A stretch of DNA of 64,000 bases from Mesorhizobium sp. BR1-1-16 (GCF_020165495.1 NZ_JAIUIE010000013.1:57896-121895), one strand, 5' to 3'; positions 16,449 through 26,679 are shown, numbered from the stretch's first letter. Notes: generated from the sequence alone by a model not told the origin. A program made the numbers and translations.

Positions 16449-16990
16449 GCGCGTGTCTCCTTCAAACGGATCGGTTGTGGGAGAGGGCAAGCGTCGCCAG
16501 CCGCTGGGCCGCGGTCGATATCCGGCCAGACGGCGCATAGGCCGCGTTCCGGATTTCTGGCGTCGATAATGAAAATGACAGCATGGCGTCACCCTCGATC
16601 CCATCTGGGTCCGGCCATGTGGCCTTCCCCATCCTGTGAGATCTCCCGGGTTTTTATCCCGCCGTGCATCGGTGCGGATTTCTCCCGCCCCGACTGCAGC
16701 TCTCGGTCCTGCGCACCACGACGTGCCGGATCCCTAGCCGCTAAGCTCGCAAAGTCTGACGCAAACCGCGTGCCAACTGTGAGTCGCTGGTATTTTGCCG
16801 ATCATGGCAGGGCGGGCAGCCGGCGCGCGGCCTCAGTCTGTCCAGACTGATGCGAACGGTTGCGCCTGCGCCCAAATGTTCGAACAATGGGTCATTGTCG
16901 CATATCGGCGCTCAAGCGCCACGAAAGTGACCGCAAAGGCAGCGATCAGCCGAAATCGTGGACGTTATCGCTGTCCTGAGGATGCGCGTC
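16449..16990. other. Non-coding stretch upstream of the SsuB-type operon
   Basis: About 540 bases without a convincing gene. Open frames here are shadows with Arg/Pro-rich products. It must carry the promoter and leader of the minus-strand operon. I looked for a TPP-type or guanidine-type riboswitch core because of the NMT1-type transporter and did not find one. GC-rich short repeats (GGCCACATGGCC near 16612-16623) could fold, but I cannot assign a known RNA. Confidence 0.5.
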
Positions 16991-17023
16991 GGTCTCGATG
17001 CCTAAAGCAACGGCATCGAGACC
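16991..17023. repeat. Perfect 12-bp inverted repeat downstream of the GH172 gene
   Basis: GGTCTCGATGCC (16991-17002) and GGCATCGAGACC (17012-17023) are exact complements with a nine-base loop. It lies 60 bases after the GH172 stop on the minus strand. A second hairpin, AGGCCAG-GGT-CTGGCCT (17053-17069), lies between the two. Neither has a T-run, so they are probably mRNA 3'-end protectors or Rho-assisted terminators. Confidence 0.6.
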
Positions 17024-17082
17024 CTGGAGATGACTGGGCGGACCTTCGAGGAAGGCCAGGGTCTGGCCTCTCCCGTCGCCTG

Positions 17083-18210
<1,128 letters not shown>

Positions 18211-18257
18211 CTTTGAAGTTCCATCTGTTCTGGTTGGGAGCGAGCGGCGCGCGGGCC

Positions 18258-19097
18258 CTATTTCAGGCCGCTGGTCTTGATCGATTCCATGATCTGGCGC
18301 TGGAAGATGACGAAGATCACCAGCATCGGCGCGGCGACGATGGTCGAGGCGGCCATGATGTAGTTCCAGGACGCCGAGTACTGGCTCTTGAAGTTCGCGA
18401 TGCCGACCTGGACGACCCAGAGGCTGCTGTCAGACGCGACGGTGAGCGGCCACAGGAACGAGTTCCAGTTGGCGAGGAAGAACAGGATCGCCAGCGAGGC
18501 GACGATCGGCCGGCTGAGCGGGAGGATGACGCTCCAGTAGATGCGCCAATAGCCGGCGCCATCGATCAGCGCCGCCTCTTCGAGTTCGCGCGGTAGCGAC
18601 AGGTAGTATTGGCGCAGCAGGAAGATGCCGAACGCGTTGAAGATCGCCGGCACGATCAGCCCGGCATAGGTGTTCAGCATGCCCATCCAGCGCACGAGAA
18701 TGAACAGCGGCACGATGATGACGGGCAGCGAGACCAAGAAGGTCGAGAAGATCGCCAAAAAGATCGTCTCGCGGCCAGGGAAGCGCAGCCGCGCCAGCGC
18801 ATAGCCGGCCATGGTGTGGAACCAGAGCGCCAGCACCGTCACCACCACCGAGACGAAGAAGGTGTTGGCGAGGTAGCGCAGGAACGGCACCTCCGTCAGG
18901 ACATAGATGACATTGCCGAAGGTCGGCGCCTTCGGAACGAGGTTGGGGCTGAAGACTTCGGTCTGACCCTTGAACGCGATCGAAACCATGTAGACGAGGG
19001 GAAAGATGGTCATCAGCGCGAGGACCAGCGTCACTGCCATCCAGACGCCACGGACGATCGTCGCCTGGCGGGGTGCGAAAAAGACGGAGCTATTCAT
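18258..19097 (-). CDS. Sugar ABC transporter permease, MalG type
   Basis: Inner-membrane permease of 279 residues with about six membrane segments. The EAA loop reads ELEEAALIDGAGYWRIYWSV in the second half, and the end is MESIKTSGLK, typical of MalG/AraQ-like proteins. The start ATG overlaps the end of the MalF-type permease by eight bases. It works with the binding protein encoded at 20137 to import the substrate of the GH172 enzyme downstream. No ATPase gene is in this operon. Confidence 0.93.
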   Translation of the reverse strand: MNSSVFFAPRQATIVRGVWMAVTLVLALMTIFPLVYMVSIAFKGQTEVFSPNLVPKAPTFGNVIYVLTEVPFLRYLANTFFVSVVVTVLALWFHTMAGYALARLRFPGRETIFLAIFSTFLVSLPVIIVPLFILVRWMGMLNTYAGLIVPAIFNAFGIFLLRQYYLSLPRELEEAALIDGAGYWRIYWSVILPLSRPIVASLAILFFLANWNSFLWPLTVASDSSLWVVQVGIANFKSQYSASWNYIMAASTIVAAPMLVIFVIFQRQIMESIKTSGLK

Positions 19098-20040
19098 AAT
19101 CGAAGCGTCCGCCGCGCGTCAGGAAGAACAACAGGCCCGTCAGCAGCATCAAGACGATGACGAGGATCGAGGACATGGCGGCAGCGTAGCCGAATGCGCT
19201 GTACTGGAACGCCTGCTGGTAGATGTAAGTGATCATCACGGAGGTCGCGTTGGCCGGTCCGCCGCGCGTCATCACATAGATGAGGTCAAACGCCTGCGAG
19301 CCGGCGACGGCGGCGACGAGCGAGACCAGCAGCACGAAGAAGCTGGTCGGGCGCAGCAGCGGCATGGTGATGTGCCAGAATTGCTGGCGCGGCGCGGCAC
19401 CATCGATGGTCGCGGCCTCGTAATATTGCCGCGGGATGTCCTGGAGACCGCCCAGGAAGATCATCATGTAGAAGCCCATCAGGAACCACACCGTGACGAA
19501 CACGGTGGTGATGAGCGCGAGGCTCGGGTTGCCGAGCAGTGAAACGCCGCTGATCCCGAAGAATGAAAAGATGCGGGCGAAGAGGCCGATCTTGTCGGCG
19601 GAGAGGAACTGCCAGATCACGGCGATGACGACGAGGCTGACCATCTGCGGCGCGAAGAACATCGAGCGCATCACGGCATTGAAGCGGTTCGTCCGCTGGA
19701 CGAGCAGAGCGAGGCCGAGGCCGGCGACATAGAGCGAGGGGACGAGCAGGACGACATAGATCGCTGTTACCCGGAGGCAGTGCCAGAAGAGTGGATCGGC
19801 GGCCATGCGCCGGTAGTTGGCAAGGCCGACAAAGGCGAAGCTGCCGAAGCCGTTGACGTCGAACACGCCGATGATCAGCGCGAACAGCATCGGTAGGCCG
19901 ACGAACAGGATGAGGCCCACCGTATCGGGCAGGATGAAGAGATAGGCGGCGATCCACTCGCGCGTCCGGGCGTCGCTCATTCTGCGGCGCGGGCGGGTCC
20001 GCGCGGCGGCAACCGTCATGCTGCTGGTATCGACGGACAT
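19090..20040 (-). CDS. Sugar ABC transporter permease, MalF type
   Basis: Inner-membrane permease of 316 residues. A basic N-terminal tail (RTRPRRRMSDARTREW) is followed by the first membrane segment at about residue 30, and the EAA loop reads IPRQYYEAATIDGAAPRQQF near residue 210. ATG 20040 begins MSVDTSSMTV. It lies between the binding-protein gene (96 bases upstream) and its MalG partner (overlapping). Confidence 0.93.
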   Translation of the reverse strand: MSVDTSSMTVAAARTRPRRRMSDARTREWIAAYLFILPDTVGLILFVGLPMLFALIIGVFDVNGFGSFAFVGLANYRRMAADPLFWHCLRVTAIYVVLLVPSLYVAGLGLALLVQRTNRFNAVMRSMFFAPQMVSLVVIAVIWQFLSADKIGLFARIFSFFGISGVSLLGNPSLALITTVFVTVWFLMGFYMMIFLGGLQDIPRQYYEAATIDGAAPRQQFWHITMPLLRPTSFFVLLVSLVAAVAGSQAFDLIYVMTRGGPANATSVMITYIYQQAFQYSAFGYAAAMSSILVIVLMLLTGLLFFLTRGGRFDYE

Positions 20041-20136
20041 GGCTCTTCCAGCTCGTGAGAAAAGGGGCCTCGCCGGCCGGAGGGAAACCGGCGAGGCAGG
20101 CGCTGTCCCGGGACGGGCCCCAGGGCTGCGCTGCTG

Positions 20137-21498
20137 TCAGAGCATCGGTGCGCCCTTGTAGGTGGCAAGGAAGGCGTCGAGCTGCTGCGAGGCGGCTGCT
20201 GCGGTCGCCTGGGGATCGGCGCCGCCGAGCTGCGTCTGCTGGATGGCGTCGGAGATGATCTTGTAGACTTCCGGCGGCAGACGCGGCTCGCCGCGCGTTC
20301 CCGGCAGGATGTCGCGGCTGAAGATGCCGAGATTGCCCTTCTGGAACGCTTCGCCGCCAAGTTTCAGGGCGCTGGTGCGGGTCGGCATGTCGGACTTCGC
20401 GACCGTGCACCAGTCGACCTCGCGCTGGATGGAATCCTTCTCCATCGAGGCGAGCGCCCAGGCGACGAACTTGCCCGACTGCTCAGTGTTCGCGCCCTTG
20501 GCGTTGGCGACGAAAGCCCAGCCGCCGCCGACAGTGACGTATTTGCCGCCAGCCGGGACCGGCAGCTTGAAGATGCCGTAGGGAACGTCCTTGGCGTTGT
20601 TGTCCATCGCCGAGATGCCCCAGATGCCGACATTCTGCATGGCGCAATAGCCGGAGCCGAGATTGGCCGCGATGTCGCCGCCGCCGCCGCCGAGCAGCTG
20701 CCGCGGTGCGGCGCCCGAATTGATCGCGTCCTGCCAGAGCTTCAGAGCCTGCACGACGCCCGGCGAATTGAAGGCGCTCTTGCCGCTCGCGTCCTGGAAT
20801 TCACCACCGCCCTGCCACATGAACGGATACCAGGTGAAGTTCTGGTAATAGCCGGGATTGGTTTCGAACAGCACGCCATAGCGATCGCCGGTCGTCAGCT
20901 TCTTGGCGACCTCGAGCAGTTCGTCCCAGGTCTTCGGGATGTCGCTTTCGCCGAGCTTGGCGTCTTCGAAGGCTTTCTTCGAATAGTAGAAGGCCATCGG
21001 CTCCAGTTCCATCGGAACGCCGTAGATCTTGCCGTCCACCTTGCGCGATGCGATGACGCCTTCGGGGAAGTCAGCCTGTGCCTCCGCCGTGATGAAGGGC
21101 GTCAGGTCGAGCAACACGCCGCCATTGTAATAGCGCAGGAAATCGCCGGGCGAGATGACGAAGATGTCGGGACCCTGGCCCGAGGCGAAGGCCGTCGAGA
21201 GCTTGGAGCCGCTCATATATTCCGAGTTCGGCACATAGACGAGTTCGACCTTGGTCTCGTTCTGGGCATTCCAGCTGTCGACCATGGTCGTGAACCAGTC
21301 GACCTGCGGCTTCACCTCGCCGCCAGGGGCGTAGAACTGCCAGAATTTGAGCGTCTCGGCCGCGTAGGCGCGCGAGACATAGGGCGCCGAAAGCACGGCG
21401 CTTCCAGCGATCGCCGCGCTGCCGGCGAGCAGGGAGCGACGGGTCGGCATCAGCAGGGACGAGCGGGGCGAGCCCGCGGAACGGTCGAACTTGGTCAA
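20137..21498 (-). CDS. Sugar ABC transporter substrate-binding protein (family 1)
   Basis: Periplasmic binding protein of 453 residues. The signal region MPTRRSLLAGSAAIAGSAVL contains a twin arginine at about residue 20 and an A-Y-A cleavage site. The mature part opens ETLKFWQFYAPGG, as in carbohydrate family 1 proteins. I keep the TTG start at 21498 because GGAGG lies at good spacing before it, while the ATG at 21450 has no ribosome-binding site. It heads the operon and is divergent from the LacI-type regulator gene, with a CTGAAACCTTTCAG operator 49 bases upstream. Confidence 0.9.
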   Translation of the reverse strand: MTKFDRSAGSPRSSLLMPTRRSLLAGSAAIAGSAVLSAPYVSRAYAAETLKFWQFYAPGGEVKPQVDWFTTMVDSWNAQNETKVELVYVPNSEYMSGSKLSTAFASGQGPDIFVISPGDFLRYYNGGVLLDLTPFITAEAQADFPEGVIASRKVDGKIYGVPMELEPMAFYYSKKAFEDAKLGESDIPKTWDELLEVAKKLTTGDRYGVLFETNPGYYQNFTWYPFMWQGGGEFQDASGKSAFNSPGVVQALKLWQDAINSGAAPRQLLGGGGGDIAANLGSGYCAMQNVGIWGISAMDNNAKDVPYGIFKLPVPAGGKYVTVGGGWAFVANAKGANTEQSGKFVAWALASMEKDSIQREVDWCTVAKSDMPTRTSALKLGGEAFQKGNLGIFSRDILPGTRGEPRLPPEVYKIISDAIQQTQLGGADPQATAAAASQQLDAFLATYKGAPML

Positions 21499-21546
21499 GG
21501 CGTCTTCCTCCGTTAGGCTGCCGCTTCTTTGCCGGTCATGCCAATC

Positions 21547-21560
21547 CTGAAACCTTTCAG
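21547..21560. promoter_or_regulatory. LacI-type operator, site 1
   Basis: CTGAAACCTTTCAG is an inverted repeat with six-base arms, CTGAAA and TTTCAG. It is the typical shape of LacI/GalR operators, although the usual central CG is replaced by CC. It lies 49 bases before the binding-protein start codon and matches the second site at 21643-21660. Confidence 0.65.
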
Positions 21561-21642
21561 AGAAAATCCAGCTGACAAACCCGTCGAAATCGCACGAGGC
21601 ATTGTGCTCGTGGAATTTCAGTGACTTGCTGTGCTAAAGTTG

Positions 21643-21660
21643 CTCCGAAACGTTTCAGAG
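21643..21660. promoter_or_regulatory. LacI-type operator, site 2
   Basis: CTCCGAAACGTTTCAGAG is an 18-base palindrome with one mismatch, carrying the canonical central CG of LacI-family operators. It is 44 bases before the regulator's TTG start. Its centre lies about 98 bases from that of site 1, a spacing that would allow looping across the divergent promoters. Confidence 0.7.
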
Positions 21661-21703
21661 ACGCTAGCATGGCTCTTTTCGCCTGACAAGGATCGCCCGA
21701 CAA

Positions 21704-22714
21704 TTGACGACACTGCGCGATGTCGCCCGCCACGCCGGGGTATCGATCGGCTCGGTTTCCACGGTCATCAACAACACGGCCCCCGTCAGTCCCACCTTGC
21801 GGGCCAAGGTGCTGCTGGCGATCGAGGAGCTTGGCTATGTGCCTGATGCCGTGGCCCGCAGCCTCAAGATGGGACGCACCCGCACCATCGGGTTGATCCT
21901 GCCCGACATCACCAATCCGCATTTTGCCGCGATCGCCAGCGCGATCGAGATCGCCTGCGACGCCGCCGGCTATTCGCTGCTGCTGTGCAATACGATGGAC
22001 AATCCGACCAAGGAACTGCGTGATCTTCGCCTGATGCGGACGCAGCGCGTCGATGGCGTCATTCTCGTGCCGGGGGCGGGCGACGCGGACTATGTCGGCG
22101 AACTGAAGCGCGCGGTATCCGTTCCTGTCGTGCTGATCGACCGGACGCTGCCTGGCTTCGATTTCGATGCGGTCGTGCTCGACAATCGCGCGGCGAGCCA
22201 TGGCCTTGTCGATTATTTCGTTCGCAGCGGCCATCGGCGGATCGGCATCGTGATCGGGCCGCCGGCAATCTCCATCGCCGAGGAGCGTTTAGGCGGCTAT
22301 CTGCAGGGGCTGGCCGATCACGGGATCGATGTCGAGCCGGCCTATATCGCCCGTGGCAGCTTCCAGCCCGAGCCCGATTATCACGCAACAGCGAGGCTCC
22401 TCGCGCTGAGGCAGCGCCCCACCGCCATCCTGTCGACGAGCAATCACACGACGATCGGCGTGATGAAGGCGCTGCTCGACAAGGGTTTCCGCTGTCCGAA
22501 CGATATCTCCGTCGCCGGCATCGACGACTTCGTCTGGGCGACGGCGTTCTCGCCGAAGATGACCGTGATGGCGCAGCCGATCACCGATATGGGGCGCCTT
22601 GCGGCGCAGCGGCTGTTCGGCCGCATCAGCGGAACGATCGATGGACCGGCAGAGGTACTGGTGTCAGCGCCCGCGCTACTGGTGCGCGAGTCGACGCGGC
22701 CGCTGGTCGATTGA
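21704..22714 (+). CDS. LacI-family transcriptional regulator
   Basis: A 336-residue repressor-type regulator. The N-terminal helix-turn-helix is TTLRDVARHAGVSIGSVSTV and the hinge helix follows near residue 50 (AVARSLKMGR). The rest is a periplasmic-binding-like sensor domain with TIGLILPDITNPHFAAI at its start. TTG 21704 is the start, with AAGGAT ten bases upstream; it places the HTH at the very N-terminus, as the family requires. It probably controls the divergent GH172/ABC operon and itself through the operators at 21547 and 21643, with the imported oligosaccharide or a derivative as inducer. Confidence 0.93.
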   Translation: MTTLRDVARHAGVSIGSVSTVINNTAPVSPTLRAKVLLAIEELGYVPDAVARSLKMGRTRTIGLILPDITNPHFAAIASAIEIACDAAGYSLLLCNTMDNPTKELRDLRLMRTQRVDGVILVPGAGDADYVGELKRAVSVPVVLIDRTLPGFDFDAVVLDNRAASHGLVDYFVRSGHRRIGIVIGPPAISIAEERLGGYLQGLADHGIDVEPAYIARGSFQPEPDYHATARLLALRQRPTAILSTSNHTTIGVMKALLDKGFRCPNDISVAGIDDFVWATAFSPKMTVMAQPITDMGRLAAQRLFGRISGTIDGPAEVLVSAPALLVRESTRPLVD

Positions 22715-22796
22715 GTGTGACGCCTGCCTTTGCAAAGCGCTGCGGCAGCCATAAAAGCGGTTGGCAAGAGCCCAAAGGGGCGGTGAGGGGACGGGA

Positions 22797-23948
22797 ATGG
22801 TAGCGATCATCGAGGCGGCGGCGCCGCGGCACGGGCGGGCTGAGCGTGTCGCGACCCGGATCGCCTTCTTCATAGCCGGCTTCGGCATGGCGGCCTGGGC
22901 GCCGCTGGTGCCCTTCGCCAAGGCGCGGGTCGGCATCGACGATGGCGTGCTCGGGCTGCTGCTGCTCTGTCTCGGGGCGGGCTCCATGGTGACGATGCCG
23001 CTTGCCGGCGCCTTTGCGGCGCGGTTCGGATGTCGCACGGTCTTCACGGCCTCGACGATCATGCTCGCGGCTGCGCTGCCGCTTCTCGCCAGCGTGACCA
23101 GCCTGCCGGTGCTGGTCGCGGCACTTCTCGTGTTCGGGGCTGGCGTCGGTGCCATGGATGTCTCGATGAACATCCAGGCGATCATCGTCGAGCGCGATCA
23201 CGGCCGGGCGATCATGTCGGGTTTTCACGGCCTGTTCAGTCTTGGCGGCATCACGGGCGCTGCCGGCGTCACGGCACTGTTCGCCTTCGGTGCCAGCCCG
23301 CTCGCCGCCGCCGTGGCGGTAGCATTCATCGTCGTGGCCTGCCTCGCGGTCGCCTTCCGCAACATGCTGCCTTACGGCAGCCGCAGCGACGGCCCGGCCT
23401 TCGCCATCCCGCGCGGCGTGGTGCTGTTCATCGGCATTCTCTGCTTCATCACCTTCCTGACCGAAGGCGCGATGCTCGACTGGAGCGCGGTTTTCCTGAC
23501 CTCGGTGCGCGACGTCGCGGCCGACCGCGCCGGGCTGGGCTATGCGGCGTTTGCCGTCACCATGACGATCGGCCGACTGTCCGGAGACCGCATCGTGTCA
23601 CGGTTCGGCGGCACGACGATCATCGTATTCGGCGGTCTTTGCGCGGCAGCGGGCCTGCTGATCGCGACCTTTGTGCCCTTTCCGGCCGCGGCGCTGGTCG
23701 GCTTCGCGCTGGTCGGTGTCGGCTGTTCCAACATCGTGCCGATCCTGTTCACCAGCGTCGGACGCCAGACGACGATGCCCGAGGCGGTCGCGGTTCCGGC
23801 GATCACGACACTCGGCTATGCCGGAATCCTGGTCGGCCCGGCGGCGATCGGCTTCATCGCGCATGCGGCCAGCCTGCCGGTTGCCTTCGCGGTCGTCGCC
23901 GTGCTTCTCCTCGGCGTTGCCGCGAGCGGCCGGCGGCTCAAGGTGTGA
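22797..23948 (+). CDS. MFS transporter, YbjJ-like
   Basis: Inner-membrane major facilitator of 383 residues with about 12 hydrophobic segments. The first is IAFFIAGFGMAAWAPLVPFA, characteristic of the YbjJ-like group whose substrates are mostly unknown. A central cytoplasmic loop (MLPYGSRSDG) splits two six-helix halves. GGGACGGGA precedes the ATG at 22797. It follows the LacI-type gene after 82 bases in the same direction, so it might be cotranscribed, but the gap leaves that open. Confidence 0.85.
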   Translation: MVAIIEAAAPRHGRAERVATRIAFFIAGFGMAAWAPLVPFAKARVGIDDGVLGLLLLCLGAGSMVTMPLAGAFAARFGCRTVFTASTIMLAAALPLLASVTSLPVLVAALLVFGAGVGAMDVSMNIQAIIVERDHGRAIMSGFHGLFSLGGITGAAGVTALFAFGASPLAAAVAVAFIVVACLAVAFRNMLPYGSRSDGPAFAIPRGVVLFIGILCFITFLTEGAMLDWSAVFLTSVRDVAADRAGLGYAAFAVTMTIGRLSGDRIVSRFGGTTIIVFGGLCAAAGLLIATFVPFPAAALVGFALVGVGCSNIVPILFTSVGRQTTMPEAVAVPAITTLGYAGILVGPAAIGFIAHAASLPVAFAVVAVLLLGVAASGRRLKV

Positions 23949-23970
23949 CGGGCAGCGTCGCCGCTGCCCG
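23949..23970. terminator. Stem-loop between convergent MFS and aldo/keto reductase genes
   Basis: CGGGCAGCG (23949-23957) pairs with CGCTGCCCG (23962-23970) over a TCGC loop, starting directly after the MFS stop codon. It is placed to act as a shared terminator for the convergent genes, although the following T-run is weak. Confidence 0.6.
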
Positions 23971-23994
23971 TCCTGTCATGCGATTCCGGCGCGA

Positions 23995-24984
23995 TCAGAA
24001 GCGCTGCGGACCCTTCGGCTTGTTGCCGACGATCTCGTCGATCTTGGCCATCACGTCCGGCGTAACCTTGTCGCGGCTCTCGAGCGAGGCGAGGTTGTCG
24101 TCGAGCTGCGAGAGCTTCGAGGCGCCGAGAATGACAGTCGAGACATGCGGATTGGCGAGGCACCACAGCAGCGACAAATGGGTCAGCGGGATGCCGAGTT
24201 CGCGTGCGAGGGCCGACAGCTTGTCGACGGTCGCCAGCTTCTTGCGCCCGTCTTCGCTTTCCCAGACTTCCTTCAGCCATTCATAGCCGGGCAGGTTCAG
24301 GCGGCTGTCATCCGGGATGCCGTTGGCATATTTGCCGGTGAGCACGCCCGAGGCGAGCGGCGACCAGATCGTGGTGCCGAGACCGGTCAGGCTGTAGAGC
24401 GGCAGGTAGTCGCCCTCGACCTTCTGGCGCTCGAAGATGTTGTATTGCGGCTGCTCCATGGTCGGCGGGGTCAGGCCGAGCTCGCGGGCGACGCCGTAAG
24501 CCTCGGTGATCTGCTGAGCCGACCATTCCGAAGTGCCCCAATAGAGCACCTTGCCTTGCGCGACGAGGTCGTGCATGGCGCGCACCGTCTCCTCGATCGG
24601 GGTGTCGATGTCGGGGCGATGGCAGAAATAGAGATCGAGATATTCGACCTGGAGGCGCTTCAGCGCTGCATGGCAGGCATCAGTCACATGCTTGCGCGAC
24701 AGGCCGCGCTGGGTCGGCTTCGAGCCGCCCCAGAAGACCTTGGAGGATACGACGAAGCTGTCGCGGCTCCAGCCGAGGCGGGCCAGCGCCTCGCCCATCA
24801 GCGCTTCGGACACGCCGGCCTCATAGCCTTCCGCATTGTCGAAGAAGTTGATGCCGGCGTCATAGGCGCGGGTCATCATCTTCATCGCGTCGTTCTGGTC
24901 GACCTGTTTGCCGAACGTCACCCAAGAGCCGAGCGATAGCTCGCTGACTTGCAGGCCGGATTTGCCCAACCGACGATATTGCAT
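23995..24984 (-). CDS. Aldo/keto reductase, KCNAB/YghZ-like
   Basis: Cytoplasmic NADPH-dependent oxidoreductase of 329 residues. Family marks: MQYRRLGKSGLQVSELSLGS at the start, the catalytic Asp/Tyr segment FFDNAEGYEAG near residue 50, the Lys of SKVFWGG, and YLDLYFCHRP near residue 120. The C-terminal VILGASKLSQLDDNL is typical of the potassium-channel beta-subunit-like branch. ATG 24984 fits the family; the upstream open frame to 25194 is not conserved-looking. It is monocistronic and convergent with the MFS gene. Substrate unknown. Confidence 0.92.
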   Translation of the reverse strand: MQYRRLGKSGLQVSELSLGSWVTFGKQVDQNDAMKMMTRAYDAGINFFDNAEGYEAGVSEALMGEALARLGWSRDSFVVSSKVFWGGSKPTQRGLSRKHVTDACHAALKRLQVEYLDLYFCHRPDIDTPIEETVRAMHDLVAQGKVLYWGTSEWSAQQITEAYGVARELGLTPPTMEQPQYNIFERQKVEGDYLPLYSLTGLGTTIWSPLASGVLTGKYANGIPDDSRLNLPGYEWLKEVWESEDGRKKLATVDKLSALARELGIPLTHLSLLWCLANPHVSTVILGASKLSQLDDNLASLESRDKVTPDVMAKIDEIVGNKPKGPQRF

Positions 24985-25252
24985 TGTGCTGTTCCTTGTC
25001 TCGGGAAGGAGTTCCGTGCGGCGCTTCGCCGGCGGGCACTCCGAAGTGGTGTTCTGAGCCTTGTGTCGCCTTTCGGCTGATCGGTGCCGATGCTGGGCGC
25101 CGTGGGAGGATGGCGCCGCATTCGCGTGTGCGGAACGGGTTTGCCCGTCGTCGAAAATGCGCTCACATTGGCAATCGTCCCCGATCTGAGTCATCGGCGA
25201 CGCCCAATTAAAACGATTCAGAGCTCACGATGCAACCCCGCCGCTGCCGCCG

Positions 25253-25684
25253 ATGATCGCCCTCGGCATCTTCTCCGTGTTCGCCGTGCTCGCCTGCCAC
25301 TGGCTCGGCATCTACCTGATCCGCCTGTCGTTCGAAGGGACGCTCGAACGGCTCGGCCCACGTGGCCGCTGGGGTGGCGAAGTGGCCTTTGCACTCGCCA
25401 TCTTCGGCCTCGTGGTGCTCAATTTCGCCGACGTGCTGATCTGCGCCGCGCTGGTCCGGGCGCAGGACGGGAGCCTTGGCTATGGCGACGCCTTCCAGTT
25501 CGCGATCGCCAATTTCACCACCGTCGGGCTCGACAAGCCGGTAGATGCGACCATTCCCGCTCTGGCCGGTCCGCTGATCGCCATGTGCGGCATCGTCAGC
25601 TTCGGCTGGAGCACCAGCTTTCTCGTCGCCTGCTCGCATGCCGCTCGCCTCCATCAGGGCGGCCGTGCCCTTCCACCCGGCTGA
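25253..25684 (+). CDS. Two-TM ion-channel-like protein with altered selectivity filter
   Basis: A 143-residue membrane protein with hydrophobic segments at about residues 2-22, 43-66 and 100-125. The stretch ANFTTVGLDKP at about residues 86-96 sits where a K+ channel pore has T-x-V/L-G-Y-G-D, and the following segment resembles the second pore helix of small bacterial channels (GIVSFGWSTSF). The filter reads TTVGLDKP, so the key Tyr-Gly-Asp is lost. It could be a non-selective channel, a non-conducting homologue or a sensor. The 268-base gap to the divergent reductase gene probably holds both promoters. Confidence 0.7.
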   Translation: MIALGIFSVFAVLACHWLGIYLIRLSFEGTLERLGPRGRWGGEVAFALAIFGLVVLNFADVLICAALVRAQDGSLGYGDAFQFAIANFTTVGLDKPVDATIPALAGPLIAMCGIVSFGWSTSFLVACSHAARLHQGGRALPPG

Positions 25685-25798
25685 GCCGACCGCCGATCAC
25701 GAGATGGTGAGGCTGTAACGAAAATCCGCCGACCTGCGTAAGGGGGATAGAGGCCGACGACGATGTCGGCCCATCCGGAATACACGCGGAGGGTGGAG

Positions 25799-26521
25799 AT
25801 GCGGAACGGAGGACGATGGGGCTCGAAGCGCGGCGTGTTGCTGCAAGGCCTGGCGGCCGCCTTGGTGATGGCCGGCTTCGCCCAGACAGCCGCGGCAGCC
25901 TCGCGCAGCGGCGTCACGGTCGTCGAACTCTTCACGAGCCAGGGCTGTTCGTCCTGCCCGCCTGCCAACGCCAACGCGGCCGCGCTGGCCGATCGGCCGG
26001 ATGTGCTCGTCCTTTCCTTTGGCGTCACCTACTGGGACTATCTCGGCTGGAAGGACAGTTTCGCCGCGCCGGAATTCACGGCGCGCCAGCGGACCTATGA
26101 GCCTGCGCTCGGCCATGACGGCCCCTTTACGCCACAGATCGTCGTCGACGGTGCGCGCGACACGGTCGGCAATGACCGATCCGCCATCGAGGCGCTGATT
26201 GCCCACGGCCCGGCGGCCAAAGGGCCGGCAATCACGCTCGAAGATGGCCGGGTAACCATCGGCGCCGGGAAGGCGGCCGAACCCGCCGATGTCTGGCTCG
26301 TCCGCTACGATCCCCGCGTCATCGATGTCGCAGTTCGCCGTGGCGAGAATGGCGGCCGGACGCTGCCGCATCGCAACGTCGTTCATGAACTCGTCGAGAT
26401 CGGTGCCTGGACCGGGGCCGAGTCGGGGATCGCGCTGCCGAAGCCGGCGCCGGGCCTCAGGACTGCCGTTCTCGTGCAGGGCAGGGGCGGCGGACCGATC
26501 GTGGCTGCCGCCACCGACTGA
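25799..26521 (+). CDS. DUF1223 thioredoxin-fold exported protein
   Basis: A 240-residue protein of the DUF1223 family. The N-terminus is basic and then hydrophobic (LLQGLAAALVMAGFAQTAAAA), a signal peptide with an Ala-rich cleavage site. The mature start VVELFTSQGCSSCPPANANA contains the C-x2-C site of a thioredoxin-like fold, so a thiol redox role in the periplasm is likely. GGAGG precedes ATG 25799; ATG 25763 is possible but lacks this. It lies next to the periplasmic methionine-sulfoxide repair group, which fits a redox function. Confidence 0.88.
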   Translation: MRNGGRWGSKRGVLLQGLAAALVMAGFAQTAAAASRSGVTVVELFTSQGCSSCPPANANAAALADRPDVLVLSFGVTYWDYLGWKDSFAAPEFTARQRTYEPALGHDGPFTPQIVVDGARDTVGNDRSAIEALIAHGPAAKGPAITLEDGRVTIGAGKAAEPADVWLVRYDPRVIDVAVRRGENGGRTLPHRNVVHELVEIGAWTGAESGIALPKPAPGLRTAVLVQGRGGGPIVAAATD

Positions 26522-26679
26522 CAAGGGCGATCCCGCCCCTTCGAGACCACTGGGCACGGCCGAGCGCCGGCCCGCAACCATGGTTCGCGCGCTGTCGGAG
26601 GGCGGCGCGGCGGACAGAGCGCGGCAAGCCGGGCATCCGGATCCGCTCCGCCCTCCATTTTTAAAGAGGAAGATCGACC

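Noticed and set aside
16449..16800. Riboswitch before the NMT1-type transporter operon
   Set aside because: I looked for conserved TPP and guanidine riboswitch cores and could not find them. GC-rich folds alone are not enough.
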